From Sphingomonadaceae bacterium (GTDB lineage: Bacteria; Pseudomonadota; Alphaproteobacteria; Sphingomonadales; Sphingomonadaceae), in the NCBI GenBank assembly GCA_025359445.1, contig JANYGB010000032.1, positions 1 through 64,000 of the forward strand: a DNA stretch of 64,000 bases, read 5' to 3'. This document shows positions 28,534 to 37,839 of the stretch, piece after piece. Within the stretch, counting starts at the first letter, position 1; each line of letters opens with the position of its first letter. Under the pieces are notes generated by a model that had not been told where the DNA came from, searched no databases, and was given only the letters and a program-made list of their open reading frames with translations. The position numbers and the translations under genes were made by a program.

Positions 28534-29346
28534 ATGCGGGTTCCCTTCGTCAAGATGCACGGGCTGGGCAACGATTTCATCGTGCTGGACGCCCGCGCCG
28601 ATGCGGTGCCGGTAATCAGCGGCGCACTCGCCACAGCCTTGGCAGACCGGCAAACCGGGATCGGGTGCGACCAGCTGATCCTGCTCGAACCATCGGACAG
28701 CGCCGACCTGCGGATGCGGATATTTAACCAAGATGGCGGCGAGGTTGAGGCTTGCGGCAATGCCTCGCGCGCCGTCGGCCTGCTGCTCGGAAAATCAGCG
28801 CGGATCGAAACCTTGGGCGGGGTTCTGTCGGTCGATCCAGCGGACAGCGGAGTTACGGTCGAGCTGCCCGCGCCGCGCTTCGAATGGGACCAAATCCCGT
28901 TGGCCTATCCGATGGACACGCACCAGATGCCAGTGGCATGGGAAGCGCTCGATACGCCCACTTCGGTCAATGTCGGCAACCCGCACGTGGTGTTTTTTGT
29001 GCCCGATTGCAGCGCGGTCGCGCTGGACCGGATGGGTCCGGAGATCGAGCACGATCCGCTGTTTCCCGAGCGGATCAATGTCAACGTGGCAACGGTCGAA
29101 AGCCGCAGCCGCATTCGTCTTCGAGTGTGGGAGCGCGGCGTGGGCGAGACCCGGGCTTGCGGAACCGGGGCCTGTGCCACGGCAATCGGCGCGATGCGGC
29201 GCGGACTGGTCGAACGCACCGTGACAGTCGCCTTGCCCGGCGGCGAACTGGTCATCGAGTGGACGGCGGCGGGTACGATCCGCATGACCGGGCCGGCGGC
29301 AGAGAGTTTTCGTGGGGCGTTCGAAACCGGAGACTACCCGGAGTGA
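28534..29346 (+). CDS. dapF: diaminopimelate epimerase
   Basis: Converts LL- to meso-diaminopimelate for lysine and peptidoglycan. 270 aa. The two catalytic cysteines are C74 (VEACGNASRAVG) and C209 (TRACGTGACATAIG); MHGLGNDFIVLD at the N-terminus is conserved. The first motif reads ACGNAS where MCGNGS or MCGNGG is usual, a mild variant. The stop overlaps the GTG of mtaB (GTGA). Confidence 0.96.
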   Translation: MRVPFVKMHGLGNDFIVLDARADAVPVISGALATALADRQTGIGCDQLILLEPSDSADLRMRIFNQDGGEVEACGNASRAVGLLLGKSARIETLGGVLSVDPADSGVTVELPAPRFEWDQIPLAYPMDTHQMPVAWEALDTPTSVNVGNPHVVFFVPDCSAVALDRMGPEIEHDPLFPERINVNVATVESRSRIRLRVWERGVGETRACGTGACATAIGAMRRGLVERTVTVALPGGELVIEWTAAGTIRMTGPAAESFRGAFETGDYPE

Positions 29347-30518
29347 GCCTTAACGTGATTTCGCTCGGCTGCCGGCTCAACCTGTCGGAAAGCGAACAAC
29401 TGCGCGCGATGCTGCCGCAGGATGACGATCTGGTGGTGATCAACAGCTGCGCGGTAACCGCCGAAGCCGTGCGCCAGACCCGGCAGGCGATCCGCCGGGC
29501 GCGCCGCGATCATCCCGATGCGAGGTTGCTGGTGACCGGCTGCGCAGCCGAGGTGGAACGCGAAGCAATGGCGGCAATGCCCGAAGTCGATGGGCTGGTG
29601 GCCAATGCGGTCAAGCTCGATCCGCGCAGCTGGAACGTCGCTGCGATTGCACCGATGCCCGATCAAACGCGCCACACCCGCGCGTTTATCGCGGTGCAAA
29701 ACGGCTGCGATCATGCCTGTACTTTTTGCGTGATCCCGCAAGGCCGGGGGAGCAGCCGCTCGCTGTCGGTCGATCAAGTATTGCAGCAAGTAGACCATTT
29801 TATGCAACGCGGTGCCGCCGAAGTGGTTCTGACCGGCGTCGACCTGACCAGCTGGGGCGATGACCTGCCTGGAGCGCCCCGGCTGGGTGCCCTCGTCGCC
29901 GCAATTCTCGTGGCTTTTCCAAGGCTTGAGCGCTTGCGCTTGTCCTCGGTCGATGGGGTCGAGATCGACCCGCTACTGCTCGATCTGATCGCTGGGGAAC
30001 AACGGCTGCTGCCTTACCTTCACCTTTCGCTTCAACACGGTAATGACCTGATCCTCAAGCGGATGAAGCGCCGCCATCTGCGCGGCGACGCGTTCAAACT
30101 GGTCGCAGAGCTCAAGGCGCGCCGGCCCGATCTTGCCGTAGGAGCCGACCTGATCGCCGGGTTCCCGACCGAAGGCGCCGCCGCGCACACCGACAACCTG
30201 TCGATCATCGCCGAACTGAGCGTGGTTCACGGCCACGTCTTTCCCTACTCGCGCCGTCCCGGCACTCCTGCCGCGCTGATGCCGCAAGTCGATGGGCTGA
30301 CCATCAAGGCCCGCGCTGCCGAACTGCGCGCCGCGGTCGCCGCACAGCGCGCCCCATGGCTCGCCGCCCACCTCGGCCAGCCGCTCAGCGTGCTTGCGGA
30401 ACGCGATGGAACCGGCCATGCGCCCAGCTTCGCCCGGGTGCAGTTGCCGCCCGGAACTCCAGCCGGAACCATCGTGACCGTGACCCCGACCCGCATTATC
30501 GAAGGCTTGCTGGCATGA
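29343..30518 (+). CDS. mtaB: tRNA t6A37 methylthiotransferase MtaB
   Basis: Radical-SAM enzyme adding a methylthio group to t6A at position 37 of tRNA. 391 aa. N-terminal cluster cysteines C10, C36 and C67; radical-SAM C122-x3-C126-x2-C129 (NGCDHACTFCVIPQGRG); C-terminal TRAM-like tail (PLSVLAERDGTGHAPSFARV). GTG at 29343 is the start, giving VSLNVISLGCRLN, the family N-terminus. It is coupled to dapF and ftsY by 4-nt overlaps. Confidence 0.95.
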   Translation: MSLNVISLGCRLNLSESEQLRAMLPQDDDLVVINSCAVTAEAVRQTRQAIRRARRDHPDARLLVTGCAAEVEREAMAAMPEVDGLVANAVKLDPRSWNVAAIAPMPDQTRHTRAFIAVQNGCDHACTFCVIPQGRGSSRSLSVDQVLQQVDHFMQRGAAEVVLTGVDLTSWGDDLPGAPRLGALVAAILVAFPRLERLRLSSVDGVEIDPLLLDLIAGEQRLLPYLHLSLQHGNDLILKRMKRRHLRGDAFKLVAELKARRPDLAVGADLIAGFPTEGAAAHTDNLSIIAELSVVHGHVFPYSRRPGTPAALMPQVDGLTIKARAAELRAAVAAQRAPWLAAHLGQPLSVLAERDGTGHAPSFARVQLPPGTPAGTIVTVTPTRIIEGLLA

Positions 30519-31438
30519 GCGCCGACACTTGGAGCGATCGCATCCTAGGGGGCTTCCGCAAGACTTCCGAGCGGCTTGGCGAGAACATCGCCGGGATCGT
30601 CAGCAAGACCAGGCTCGACGAAGCCCAGCTCGATGAGCTTGAAGACGCGTTGATTCTGTCGGACCTGGGCCCGCGCGCCGCCGCAAGGATCCGCGAAAAG
30701 CTGGCGGGCGAACGCTTCGAGCGCGGCGCCGACGAAGCCTCAATCAAAGCCGCCGTCGCCGAAGAGATCGCCGCGATCCTGCGCCCGGTGGCCAAGCCGC
30801 TCGAAGTTGTCGCCTTGCCGCGCCCGCAGGTTATCCTGGTGATCGGCGTTAACGGAAGCGGCAAGACCACCACCATCGCCAAGCTGGCGCACTATTTCCA
30901 GGAAATGGATTACAGCGTGATGCTGGCGGCGGGGGACACTTTCAGAGCTGCTGCCATCGGACAGCTGGCGGTCTGGGCCGGGCGGGTCGGTGTGCCGATC
31001 ATCACCGGGCCCGAAGGCGGCGATCCTTCGGCGGTGGTGTTCGATGCGGTCAAGGCTGCAACTGAGCGGGGGATCGACGCGCTGATCGTCGATACCGCCG
31101 GACGCCTCCAGAACAAGCGCGAGCTGATGGACGAACTGGCGAAAATCCGCCGCGTGCTCGGCCGGCTCAATCCCGAAGCACCGCATGATGTTGTGCTGGT
31201 GCTCGACGCCACCAACGGCCAGAACGCCTTGCAGCAAATCGACACTTTCAAGGAGGTTGCCGGGGTGACCGGACTGATCATGACCAAGCTCGACGGCACC
31301 GCTAGAGGCGGCGTGCTGGTCGCCGCAGCCGAGCAGTACGGCTTGCCGATCCACGCAATCGGAGTCGGCGAAAAGCTGGACGACTTGCGCCCGTTCGACC
31401 CCGATCTAGTCGCGCGCGTGATCGCGGGGGTGGCGTGA
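30515..31438 (+). CDS. ftsY: signal recognition particle receptor FtsY
   Basis: GTPase that docks SRP-ribosome complexes at the membrane. 307 aa: N domain (about 1-95), then G domain with P-loop GVNGSGKTTT (111-120), DTFRAAA, DTAGRLQNKRELM, TKLDGTARGG and the closing GVGEKLDDLRPF. The long acidic A region of E. coli FtsY is absent, as in many alphaproteobacteria. ATGA overlap with mtaB and a 1-nt overlap (TGATG) with the next gene. Confidence 0.97.
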   Translation: MSADTWSDRILGGFRKTSERLGENIAGIVSKTRLDEAQLDELEDALILSDLGPRAAARIREKLAGERFERGADEASIKAAVAEEIAAILRPVAKPLEVVALPRPQVILVIGVNGSGKTTTIAKLAHYFQEMDYSVMLAAGDTFRAAAIGQLAVWAGRVGVPIITGPEGGDPSAVVFDAVKAATERGIDALIVDTAGRLQNKRELMDELAKIRRVLGRLNPEAPHDVVLVLDATNGQNALQQIDTFKEVAGVTGLIMTKLDGTARGGVLVAAAEQYGLPIHAIGVGEKLDDLRPFDPDLVARVIAGVA

Positions 31439-32148
31439 TGACTTCAGATTTGCCCAATACCCCTACCCCCGCTCAGCCTGAGCCCACTTTGGGTGGGCAG
31501 TCCAAAAAATCAAAGCAAGGCTGGCTCAACATCGCTGTCGACTACGGCCCGGTGGTGGTGTTCTTTCTGGTGTACCGGCATTTTTCGCCAAGCGACCACA
31601 ATGACGTGATTGCTGAAGTGACCGCAATTGCGTCGAGCGTGGGTGCATTTATGGTCGCTGCGGTTGTTGCGCTGGTAGCATCGCGGATTTGGCTTGGCCG
31701 CATTTCCCCGATGCTGTGGCTTTCGACTCTTCTGATCGTGGGCTTCGGCGGACTAACGCTGCTGCTGCGCAACCCGGTGTTTATCCAGATCAAGCCGACC
31801 GCGATTTATCTGCTTTTCGGGGTAACCCTGCTGATCGGCGCATGGCGCGGGCGGCCGTTCCTCAAGTACTTGCTCGAGGCCGCGTTCGAGGGGCTGAGCG
31901 ATGCGGGCTGGCTGAAACTGTCGCGCAATTGGGGGTTGTTTTTCCTGTTGCTCGCCGCGCTTAATGAGGTGCTGCGCCAGTACTACAACGTCGCCAATGG
32001 CAATTTCGGCACCTGGATTTCGCTGAAGCTGTGGCTGTTCATGCCGCTGTCGTTCCTGTTCACTTTTACCCAGTTGCCGATGCTGCTGCGCCAGGGACTG
32101 ATGCAGGAGGCGGAAGGCGAAGTCCTGTCCGATCCGCCGCATGAGTGA
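31438..32148 (+). CDS. yciB: YciB/IspZ-family inner-membrane protein
   Basis: 236 aa, about six hydrophobic segments after a Pro-rich cytosolic start. Family blocks are DYGPVVVFFLVY, KPTAIYLLFG, RPFLKYLLE and LRQYYNVANGNFGTWISLKLW. Linked in E. coli to envelope integrity and septation; the molecular activity is uncertain. ATG 31438 shares a base with the ftsY stop; an in-frame GTG at 31435 is the alternative. Last gene of the dapF-mtaB-ftsY-yciB operon. Confidence 0.92.
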   Translation: MTSDLPNTPTPAQPEPTLGGQSKKSKQGWLNIAVDYGPVVVFFLVYRHFSPSDHNDVIAEVTAIASSVGAFMVAAVVALVASRIWLGRISPMLWLSTLLIVGFGGLTLLLRNPVFIQIKPTAIYLLFGVTLLIGAWRGRPFLKYLLEAAFEGLSDAGWLKLSRNWGLFFLLLAALNEVLRQYYNVANGNFGTWISLKLWLFMPLSFLFTFTQLPMLLRQGLMQEAEGEVLSDPPHE

Positions 32149-32249
32149 ATAAACCGCGCGGGGGCGGTGACAAGTTCGGCCAATCGCGCAATAGTGCGCG
32201 CAGCAGGGTTCGCGCGCGAATTTTCGGCTAACAAACCTAGGGGGAAGCA

Positions 32250-32837
32250 ATGGCTAAGTTTTTCGGAAATCTGCATCTCGTGCTGCTCGCCGGGCTGGTG
32301 CTGGCAATTGCCGTCATGTGGCATTTCAGCGCGTCCGCGCCGGTTGACCCCAACGCCGTGCTGCGCTGGCTCCACGTGTTCTTCGCGATCGTCTGGATCG
32401 GGCTGCTCTACTACCTAAACTTCGTGCAGGTTCCGACCATGCCCACCATTCCTGCAGAATTGAAAGGCGGTGTCACCGGCTACATCGCGCCCAAGGTGCT
32501 GTTCTTCTTCCGCTATGGCGCATTGCTGACAGTGCTAACCGGGCTGGGCATTGCCGGCCATGGCCACGGCGATCAGCCCGGCTACCTTGTCCCGGCACTG
32601 ACATTCAGCGGCGGCGGCAACGTCAACCTGATCGGGCTTGGCATGTGGCTCGCCATCATTATGGCCATCAACGTGTGGTTCGTGATCTGGCCTGCACAGA
32701 AGAAGATCCTCGGGCTGGTTGAGGCAACGCCGGAGCAGAAGGCCGCAGCCGCACCGCGCGCGCTTTATGCCAGCCGCACCAACGTGCTGCTCTCGCTGCC
32801 GATGCTGTATTGCATGGTCAGCGCGAATCTCGGCTAA
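32250..32837 (+). CDS. PuuD-like (DUF989) membrane protein
   Basis: 195 aa with four to five hydrophobic helices. WLHVFFAIVWIGLLYYLNFVQVP near the N-terminus and GMWLAIIMAINVWFVIWPAQKKILG match the membrane portion of urate hydroxylase PuuD; the protein ends without PuuD's C-terminal cytochrome c domain. Short forms like this are common in alphaproteobacteria and need not act on urate. A strong GGGGAAG ribosome site is present, and an intrinsic terminator follows, so it is a single-gene unit. Confidence 0.7.
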   Translation: MAKFFGNLHLVLLAGLVLAIAVMWHFSASAPVDPNAVLRWLHVFFAIVWIGLLYYLNFVQVPTMPTIPAELKGGVTGYIAPKVLFFFRYGALLTVLTGLGIAGHGHGDQPGYLVPALTFSGGGNVNLIGLGMWLAIIMAINVWFVIWPAQKKILGLVEATPEQKAAAAPRALYASRTNVLLSLPMLYCMVSANLG

Positions 32838-32848
32838 TCAGGTTTGCC

Positions 32849-32890
32849 GAAAAGCGCGGCGTCCCAGACGGGGCTCCGCGCTTTTCTTTT
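32849..32890 (+). terminator. intrinsic terminator after the PuuD-like gene
   Basis: GAAAAGCGCGG pairs perfectly with CCGCGCTTTTC over 11 bp around a 16-nt loop that can form a GTCCC/GGGGC extension, and the stem runs into CTTTTCTTTT. It is the clearest classical Rho-independent terminator in the window, 11 nt after the stop. Confidence 0.8.
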
Positions 32891-32915
32891 GGGGGCTGCG
32901 GCTAGTCCGAACGCC

Positions 32916-34061
32916 ATGACTGCTCAGATCGAACCCTTCAAGACGATGTTCGTTTCCGCGCTGGCGCACAAATTGCGCTCCGCCGGGCGCAGCGTGATCC
33001 ACATGGAATTCGGCCAGCCGAGCACCGGTGCGCCTGCCGCAGCGATTGCCGAAGCGCACCGCGTGCTCGATGCCGATCCGATGGGCTATTGGGAAAGCCA
33101 GCCGCTCAAGGCACGCATCTGCCAGCACTATGCCGAGTGGTATGGGGTCACAGTCCAACCAGCACAGATCGTGCTGACCTGCGGCGCGTCGCCAGCGCTG
33201 GTCTTGGCCCTGAGCATGAGTTTCGCGCCCGGCGCACGGGTGGCAATGGCCCGGCCGGGGTACGTCGCCTATCGCAACAACCTGCGCGCGCTGCATATGG
33301 ATCCGGTCGAAGTGCAATGCGGCGAGGCTGAGCGCTTCCAGCTTAGCGCCGCAGCTTTGGCGGCAATCGAGCCCGCCCCCGACGGCGTCATCATCGCAAG
33401 CCCGGCCAACCCGACCGGCACGATTATTCCCCGCGAAGAACTTGCTGCAATTGCCAAAGTCTGCCGGGAACGCGGCATCACGATCATCTCTGACGAAATC
33501 TACCACGGCATTGCTTACGGGAAAGAGACCCCCTCGATCCTTGAGGTCGAGCCGAACGCCTTGGTGGTCAACAGCTTCTCCAAATACTTCAGCATGGCGG
33601 GATGGCGCCTTGGCTGGTTGGTAGTGCCCGAGAGCGGGATCGATGCCGGCCGCGCGCGAATGAGCAACCTGTTCCTGACCCCGCCTAGTTTGGCGCAGCA
33701 TGCCGGACTGATCGCGATGGATTGCACCGCCGAACTTGAAGCTTATTTGGCGACGTATGCGGCCAACCGCGAAATGCTGCTGGCGGCGCTGCCTGAGCTG
33801 GGCCTGGCCCGCATCGCTCCGCCTGATGGCGCGTTCTACGTCTATGCCGACATCGCCGAGTTTACCGACGATTCGATGCAGTTTTGCATGCAATTGCTCG
33901 AAGACACCGGGGTTGCCACCGCGCCAGGGATCGATTTCGATCCGGTGAACGGGCACCGCTTCATGCGCATCAGCTTTGCCGTATCGACCGAGCTGGTAGC
34001 TGACGCGATTGCGCGGATGAAGCCGTGGTTCGCCGCGCGGAACCGGGGCAGCCGCTCCTAA
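32916..34061 (+). CDS. class I/II pyridoxal-phosphate aminotransferase
   Basis: 381 aa, fold type I. PLP-binding residues: N165 (SPANPTGTII), D193 and Y196 (ISDEIYHGI), Schiff-base K223 (NSFSKYFSMAGWRLGW), and a C-terminal Arg (RFMRISFAVS). It is close to aspartate or aromatic aminotransferases; the substrate cannot be fixed. ATG 32916 is chosen because the longer frame would run back into the terminator. It ends at a palindromic repeat and is convergent with kup. Confidence 0.9.
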   Translation: MTAQIEPFKTMFVSALAHKLRSAGRSVIHMEFGQPSTGAPAAAIAEAHRVLDADPMGYWESQPLKARICQHYAEWYGVTVQPAQIVLTCGASPALVLALSMSFAPGARVAMARPGYVAYRNNLRALHMDPVEVQCGEAERFQLSAAALAAIEPAPDGVIIASPANPTGTIIPREELAAIAKVCRERGITIISDEIYHGIAYGKETPSILEVEPNALVVNSFSKYFSMAGWRLGWLVVPESGIDAGRARMSNLFLTPPSLAQHAGLIAMDCTAELEAYLATYAANREMLLAALPELGLARIAPPDGAFYVYADIAEFTDDSMQFCMQLLEDTGVATAPGIDFDPVNGHRFMRISFAVSTELVADAIARMKPWFAARNRGSRS

Positions 34062-34205
34062 TTCCTCCCCCTTGGGGGAGGGGGACCATGCTCTTGCATG
34101 GGGGAGGGGCACGTGCAGTGGTCGCTACTTCGAGAGGTCAGGACCACTAGCCTGTACCCCTCCACCACCTGCGGTAGTCCCCCTCCCCGTGCCGGGGAGG
34201 ATTTA
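34062..34205. repeat. palindromic repeat, CCTCCCC family, filling the aminotransferase-kup gap
   Basis: The left side reads AATTCCTCCCCCTTGGGGGA and the right side ends GTGCCGGGGAGGATTTAAAT; outer arms CCTCCCC/GGGGAGG, internal GGGGGAGG/CCCCTCC blocks and CACTAG/CAGTGG segments allow several nested stems. It occupies the entire 141-nt convergent gap and reaches the kup stop. Related short pieces occur at 42308-42385 and 51588-51620. Confidence 0.7.
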
Positions 34206-36146
34206 AATCTCAACTTGGCTGCCTAGCTCCACCACGCGGTTGGTGGGCAGGCGGAAGAATTCCATCGCGCTGGCGGCGTTGCGCAGCATCCAGGCGAACA
34301 GCTTTTCGCGCCAGATCCACATACCTGGCTTGTCCGACGCGATCAGCGTCTGGCGGGAGAGGAAGAAGCTGGTCTTCATCATCTCGAACGGCGCACCGCA
34401 CAGCGATACCCGTTTCAATGCGGCGGGGACGTCGGTCTCTTCAAGGAAGCCGAACCGGATGATCAGGCGGTAAAAGCCTTTGCCCATATCGGTCACCTTG
34501 AAGCGCTTTTCCTCGTCCACATATGGCACGTCCTGGATCGCGACGGTGAGGATTACCACGCGCTCGTGCAGCACCTTGTTGTGCTTGATATTGTGCAGCA
34601 GCGCCGAGGGCACGCCCGATTTGGCGCTGGCCATAAAGATCGCAGTGCCCGCGACCCGCGCCGCGCTGGAATGGGCGCTCTTGGCGAAGACCTCCATTGG
34701 GATCGTCCCTTCGGCCATCGACTGGTGCATCAGCATGCGCCCGCGAGACCAAGTCGTCAGCAGTGTAAAGATCGCCATGCCCATGGCAAGCGGTACCCAG
34801 CCGCCATCGGGGATCTTGGTGAAGTTCGCGGCGAGGTAAGCCGCATCAAGCGAGAAGAACAGCGTGAGCAAGGGGATCGAGAACCACTTCTTCCAATGCC
34901 ACATATTAAACAGCACTACCGCCAGCAGCACGTTGTCGATGAACATCGCGCCGGTCACCGCGATACCATACGCCGCCGTCAGGTTGGCTGAGTGCTTGAA
35001 CACCAGTACCAACACGATAACTGCGATCATCAGCGCGGTGTTGATCACCGGAATGTAAATCTGGCCAGCAGCAAGGCTGGTGTGCTTGATCGACATGCGC
35101 GGGATGAAGCCGAGCTGGATCGCCTGTTGGGTGACCGAAAAAGCGCCCGTTATCACCGCTTGGCTGGCAATCACGGCAGCGCCGCTCGCGATGATCAACA
35201 AAGGCCACTGGAACCAGTCTGGCGCGAGCAAATAAAATGGGCTGACCAATGCGTCTGGCCCCATCCGCATCAGCAGCGATGCCTGACCAAGGTAATTGCA
35301 AACCAGCGCTGGAAGCACGATAGCGAGCCACGAGACGCGGATCGGCTTGACGCCGAAATGTCCCATGTCTGCATAAAGCGCCTCGGCCCCAGTAACCGCA
35401 AGCACGGCCGAACCCATCGCGAGGAAACCCTTGAACGGATCGTTGATAAACATGTTGACGGCATGGTGCGGGCTCAGCGCCCAAACCACGTCGGGATGCT
35501 GCGCGATGCTGAGCAAACCAAGTACCGATATAACCGCGAAATAAACGAGCATGACAGGCCCGAACAGCGCCGCCACTTTAGCCGTTCCGCGGCTCTGAAT
35601 CATGAACAGGAACACCAGGATACCGACTACTATGGGCACTACCAGAGGGCCAAGGCCTGGTTTGTAAACGGCAACACCTTCGATCGCGCTGAGCACTGAC
35701 ACCGCCGGGGTAATCATGCTGTCGCCATAGAACAGTGCAGTGGCAAACACCCCGAGCAGGATGATGCCCTTCGACCAGCGCTTGCCCGAATCGTTCTTGT
35801 TGATCAACGCGAGCAGCGCGAGGCTGCCGCCCTCACCCTTGTTGTCGGCACGCATGATTACGCTGACGTATTTGACTGTGACGATGATCATCATCGACCA
35901 AAACATTAGGCTGACGATGCCGTAGATATGGAGCAGATCGAGCGGCAGCCGGTGATGCCCGCTGAAAGTATCGCGCATGGCGTAAAGTGGGCTGGTACCG
36001 ATATCGCCAAACACCACGCCGATTGCCCCGACCGCAAGCACAGCGATCGAACCTTGCGGTCCGTGATTGCCCGCCGGGATTTCATCGTCATCGAGGTCGA
36101 TCGGACCAGATGGTGCGACTGCGCCGGAACCGACCGTATCGCTCAT
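34203..36146 (-). CDS. kup: low-affinity potassium transporter Kup
   Basis: K+/H+ symporter of the inner membrane, 647 aa. The N-terminal signature [21 protein letters not shown] is diagnostic, followed by about 12 membrane helices ([28 protein letters not shown]) and a ~200-residue cytosolic tail. Length is within family range. It is the only ion transporter in the window and lies downstream of the ccm operon on the same strand, with 93 nt between. Confidence 0.96.
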   Translation of the reverse strand: MSDTVGSGAVAPSGPIDLDDDEIPAGNHGPQGSIAVLAVGAIGVVFGDIGTSPLYAMRDTFSGHHRLPLDLLHIYGIVSLMFWSMMIIVTVKYVSVIMRADNKGEGGSLALLALINKNDSGKRWSKGIILLGVFATALFYGDSMITPAVSVLSAIEGVAVYKPGLGPLVVPIVVGILVFLFMIQSRGTAKVAALFGPVMLVYFAVISVLGLLSIAQHPDVVWALSPHHAVNMFINDPFKGFLAMGSAVLAVTGAEALYADMGHFGVKPIRVSWLAIVLPALVCNYLGQASLLMRMGPDALVSPFYLLAPDWFQWPLLIIASGAAVIASQAVITGAFSVTQQAIQLGFIPRMSIKHTSLAAGQIYIPVINTALMIAVIVLVLVFKHSANLTAAYGIAVTGAMFIDNVLLAVVLFNMWHWKKWFSIPLLTLFFSLDAAYLAANFTKIPDGGWVPLAMGMAIFTLLTTWSRGRMLMHQSMAEGTIPMEVFAKSAHSSAARVAGTAIFMASAKSGVPSALLHNIKHNKVLHERVVILTVAIQDVPYVDEEKRFKVTDMGKGFYRLIIRFGFLEETDVPAALKRVSLCGAPFEMMKTSFFLSRQTLIASDKPGMWIWREKLFAWMLRNAASAMEFFRLPTNRVVELGSQVEI

Positions 36147-36239
36147 GGAACCACAACCCTTAACGATCCGATGCCGCGCAGGACCATGCGCGCACCGCGA
36201 CTAGCAGCAAGCAGATTGGCGGTCCAGCGTTGCACTATC

Positions 36240-36890
36240 TTATCGCCCGGCCGGAACTTGGTTGTCCTGCGCCATTAACTGGTTGAGCAGCGCCAGCCGC
36301 TCGGTCAGCCCTGCCCGCCACGGCGCAGCTGCGGGCGCACGCGCTAGCAGTTGCGCCCACAACGTACGGCCCTGCTCGGGTCGGCCATTCTGGATCAGCG
36401 CCAGGCCAAGGAAAAACGGCGGCCCGGCGGCGTTCGGATCGGCCTCGCTAGCTTTGCGGAAGGCGTAAAGCGCGGCTGGGGTCAGCGCCCCATCTGCATG
36501 GCCGACCAGGTTGTTGGCGAGTGCCAGCCAGGCCTGCGAATCGCGCGGGTTTTCCTCGATTGCGCCAAGCAGGAAGCCCGCCGCGTCGCCAAACGCACCC
36601 TGCCGGGTCAGCGCATCGGCGGTGACGGTCCAGCGGTTGCTGGCGATCGAGCCCTCGCCCGCCAGCTGTTGGCGCACCGTGACCAGCCCGGTCCCGACCT
36701 TGCCTTGCGCCGCTTCGGGCTGCTTGGGTGCGCCGCTAAGCTCGGGCCGGGCCTGGTAAGCGAACCCGGCGAGCCCGAACACCAGCGCTGCTGCAATTGC
36801 TTCCCAGCTTTTACACGGGGCCTTGCCCAGCACGATCAGCGCCGCCAGCGCGGCTACCGTCAGCACGGTCGCCAACACCCAGCCGCTCAT
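36240..36890 (-). CDS. ccmI: cytochrome c maturation TPR protein CcmI
   Basis: Holds apocytochrome c for heme ligation. 216 aa: two N-terminal membrane segments (about 4-22 and 30-46) and a periplasmic TPR part (GFLLGAIEENPRDSQAWLALANNLVGH; PFFLGLALIQNGRPEQGRTLW). It lacks the long basic linker of full CycH. Last gene of the ccm operon, ATGA overlap with ccmH. Confidence 0.85.
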   Translation of the reverse strand: MSGWVLATVLTVAALAALIVLGKAPCKSWEAIAAALVFGLAGFAYQARPELSGAPKQPEAAQGKVGTGLVTVRQQLAGEGSIASNRWTVTADALTRQGAFGDAAGFLLGAIEENPRDSQAWLALANNLVGHADGALTPAALYAFRKASEADPNAAGPPFFLGLALIQNGRPEQGRTLWAQLLARAPAAAPWRAGLTERLALLNQLMAQDNQVPAGR

Positions 36891-37294
36891 GCCGCGCTCC
36901 TTGTAAAGCGCCGCCGCAGGAGCACGAAGGCCAGCCCGAGCAGCGCCAGCGGCGCGGCGAACAACGGCCAGGTCAAACTGGTCACGCGCGGGGCATAGCT
37001 GACGTAATCGCCGTAACGATCGATCAGCCAGGCGCGGATCGCTTCGGGATCCTCACCCGCCTTGATCCGCAGCCGCACCTGATTGCGCAAGTCTCCGGCG
37101 ATCTGCGCATCCGAATCCGAAATCGCCTGGCCCTGACATTGCAGGCAGCGCAAGCTGGCCATCAGCGCGGCAGCCTTGGCTTCCTGCGCCGGGTCCTCGA
37201 GCTGGACGTTGGCATAGGGCGCTGGCGGCATCGTGCTGTCAGCCAATGCGGGAGTGGCGATCAACAAGGATGCCAACAGCAGGGCGCGCATCAT
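36887..37294 (-). CDS. ccmH: cytochrome c-type biogenesis thiol protein CcmH
   Basis: Membrane-anchored periplasmic oxidoreductase that reduces apocytochrome. 135 aa: signal peptide (about 1-18), the active-site C50-x2-C53 in SLRCLQCQGQAISDSDAQIA, the RYGDYVSYAP segment, and a C-terminal membrane anchor (LFAAPLALLGLAFVLL). 4-nt overlaps on both sides. Confidence 0.94.
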   Translation of the reverse strand: MMRALLLASLLIATPALADSTMPPAPYANVQLEDPAQEAKAAALMASLRCLQCQGQAISDSDAQIAGDLRNQVRLRIKAGEDPEAIRAWLIDRYGDYVSYAPRVTSLTWPLFAAPLALLGLAFVLLRRRFTRSAA

Positions 37295-37839
37295 TGCCCA
37301 GCCTCCGCCACCCTGGCCGCGATCATTACGACCTGGTCGGCACGGATATCGCCGATGTGCTGATACCGGATGATTCCCCGGCCGTCGATTACGAAGCTTT
37401 CAGGCACCCCGGAAGAGCCCAGCGCGAACTGGATCGCGCTGACGTTATCTGCCCCGACCCGGCTGAAGGGATTGCCGTTTGCGGCAAAAAACCGCGCCAG
37501 ATCCTCGGGCTTGTCGCGGATCGCAACGCCGATCACGTCGATCCCGCGTGCCCGCAGCGCCCGCAATTGCGGTGCCTCGACCGCGCAGGGGACACACCAG
37601 CTGGCAAAAATGTTGAGCAAGTGCGGCTTGCCATCAGCCAAGTCCGCGCGAGCCACGCCCGGCTGCATCGAAGTCGCCGCCGCCAGCGCAAACTGCGGCA
37701 ACGGACGCCCGATCATCGCGCTTTTAACTGCGCGGTCGGCGGGCCGCAGCAGCCCGACCAGCACAAGACTGGCGAACACTGCGAACAGCCCCAGTGGCAA
37801 CCACAGCGCCCAGCGCGAAGGGGTTGGCGCAGGTGTCAT
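37291..37839 (-). CDS. ccmG: periplasmic thioredoxin CcmG/DsbE
   Basis: Supplies reductant for heme attachment. 182 aa with one N-terminal membrane anchor (about 10-32) and a thioredoxin domain whose active site is W-C82-V-P-C85 (NIFASWCVPCAVEAP). GVPESFVIDGRGIIRYQHIG is the conserved cis-Pro strand. ATG 37839 overlaps the ccmF stop by one base (TGATG), supporting this start over a longer frame lying inside ccmF. Confidence 0.95.
   Translation of the reverse strand: MTPAPTPSRWALWLPLGLFAVFASLVLVGLLRPADRAVKSAMIGRPLPQFALAAATSMQPGVARADLADGKPHLLNIFASWCVPCAVEAPQLRALRARGIDVIGVAIRDKPEDLARFFAANGNPFSRVGADNVSAIQFALGSSGVPESFVIDGRGIIRYQHIGDIRADQVVMIAARVAEAGQ

Noticed and set aside
32209..32220. TTCGCGCGCGAA palindrome followed by TTTT before the PuuD-like gene
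   Set aside because: Self-complementary without a loop and close to the next ribosome site; too weak to call a terminator.
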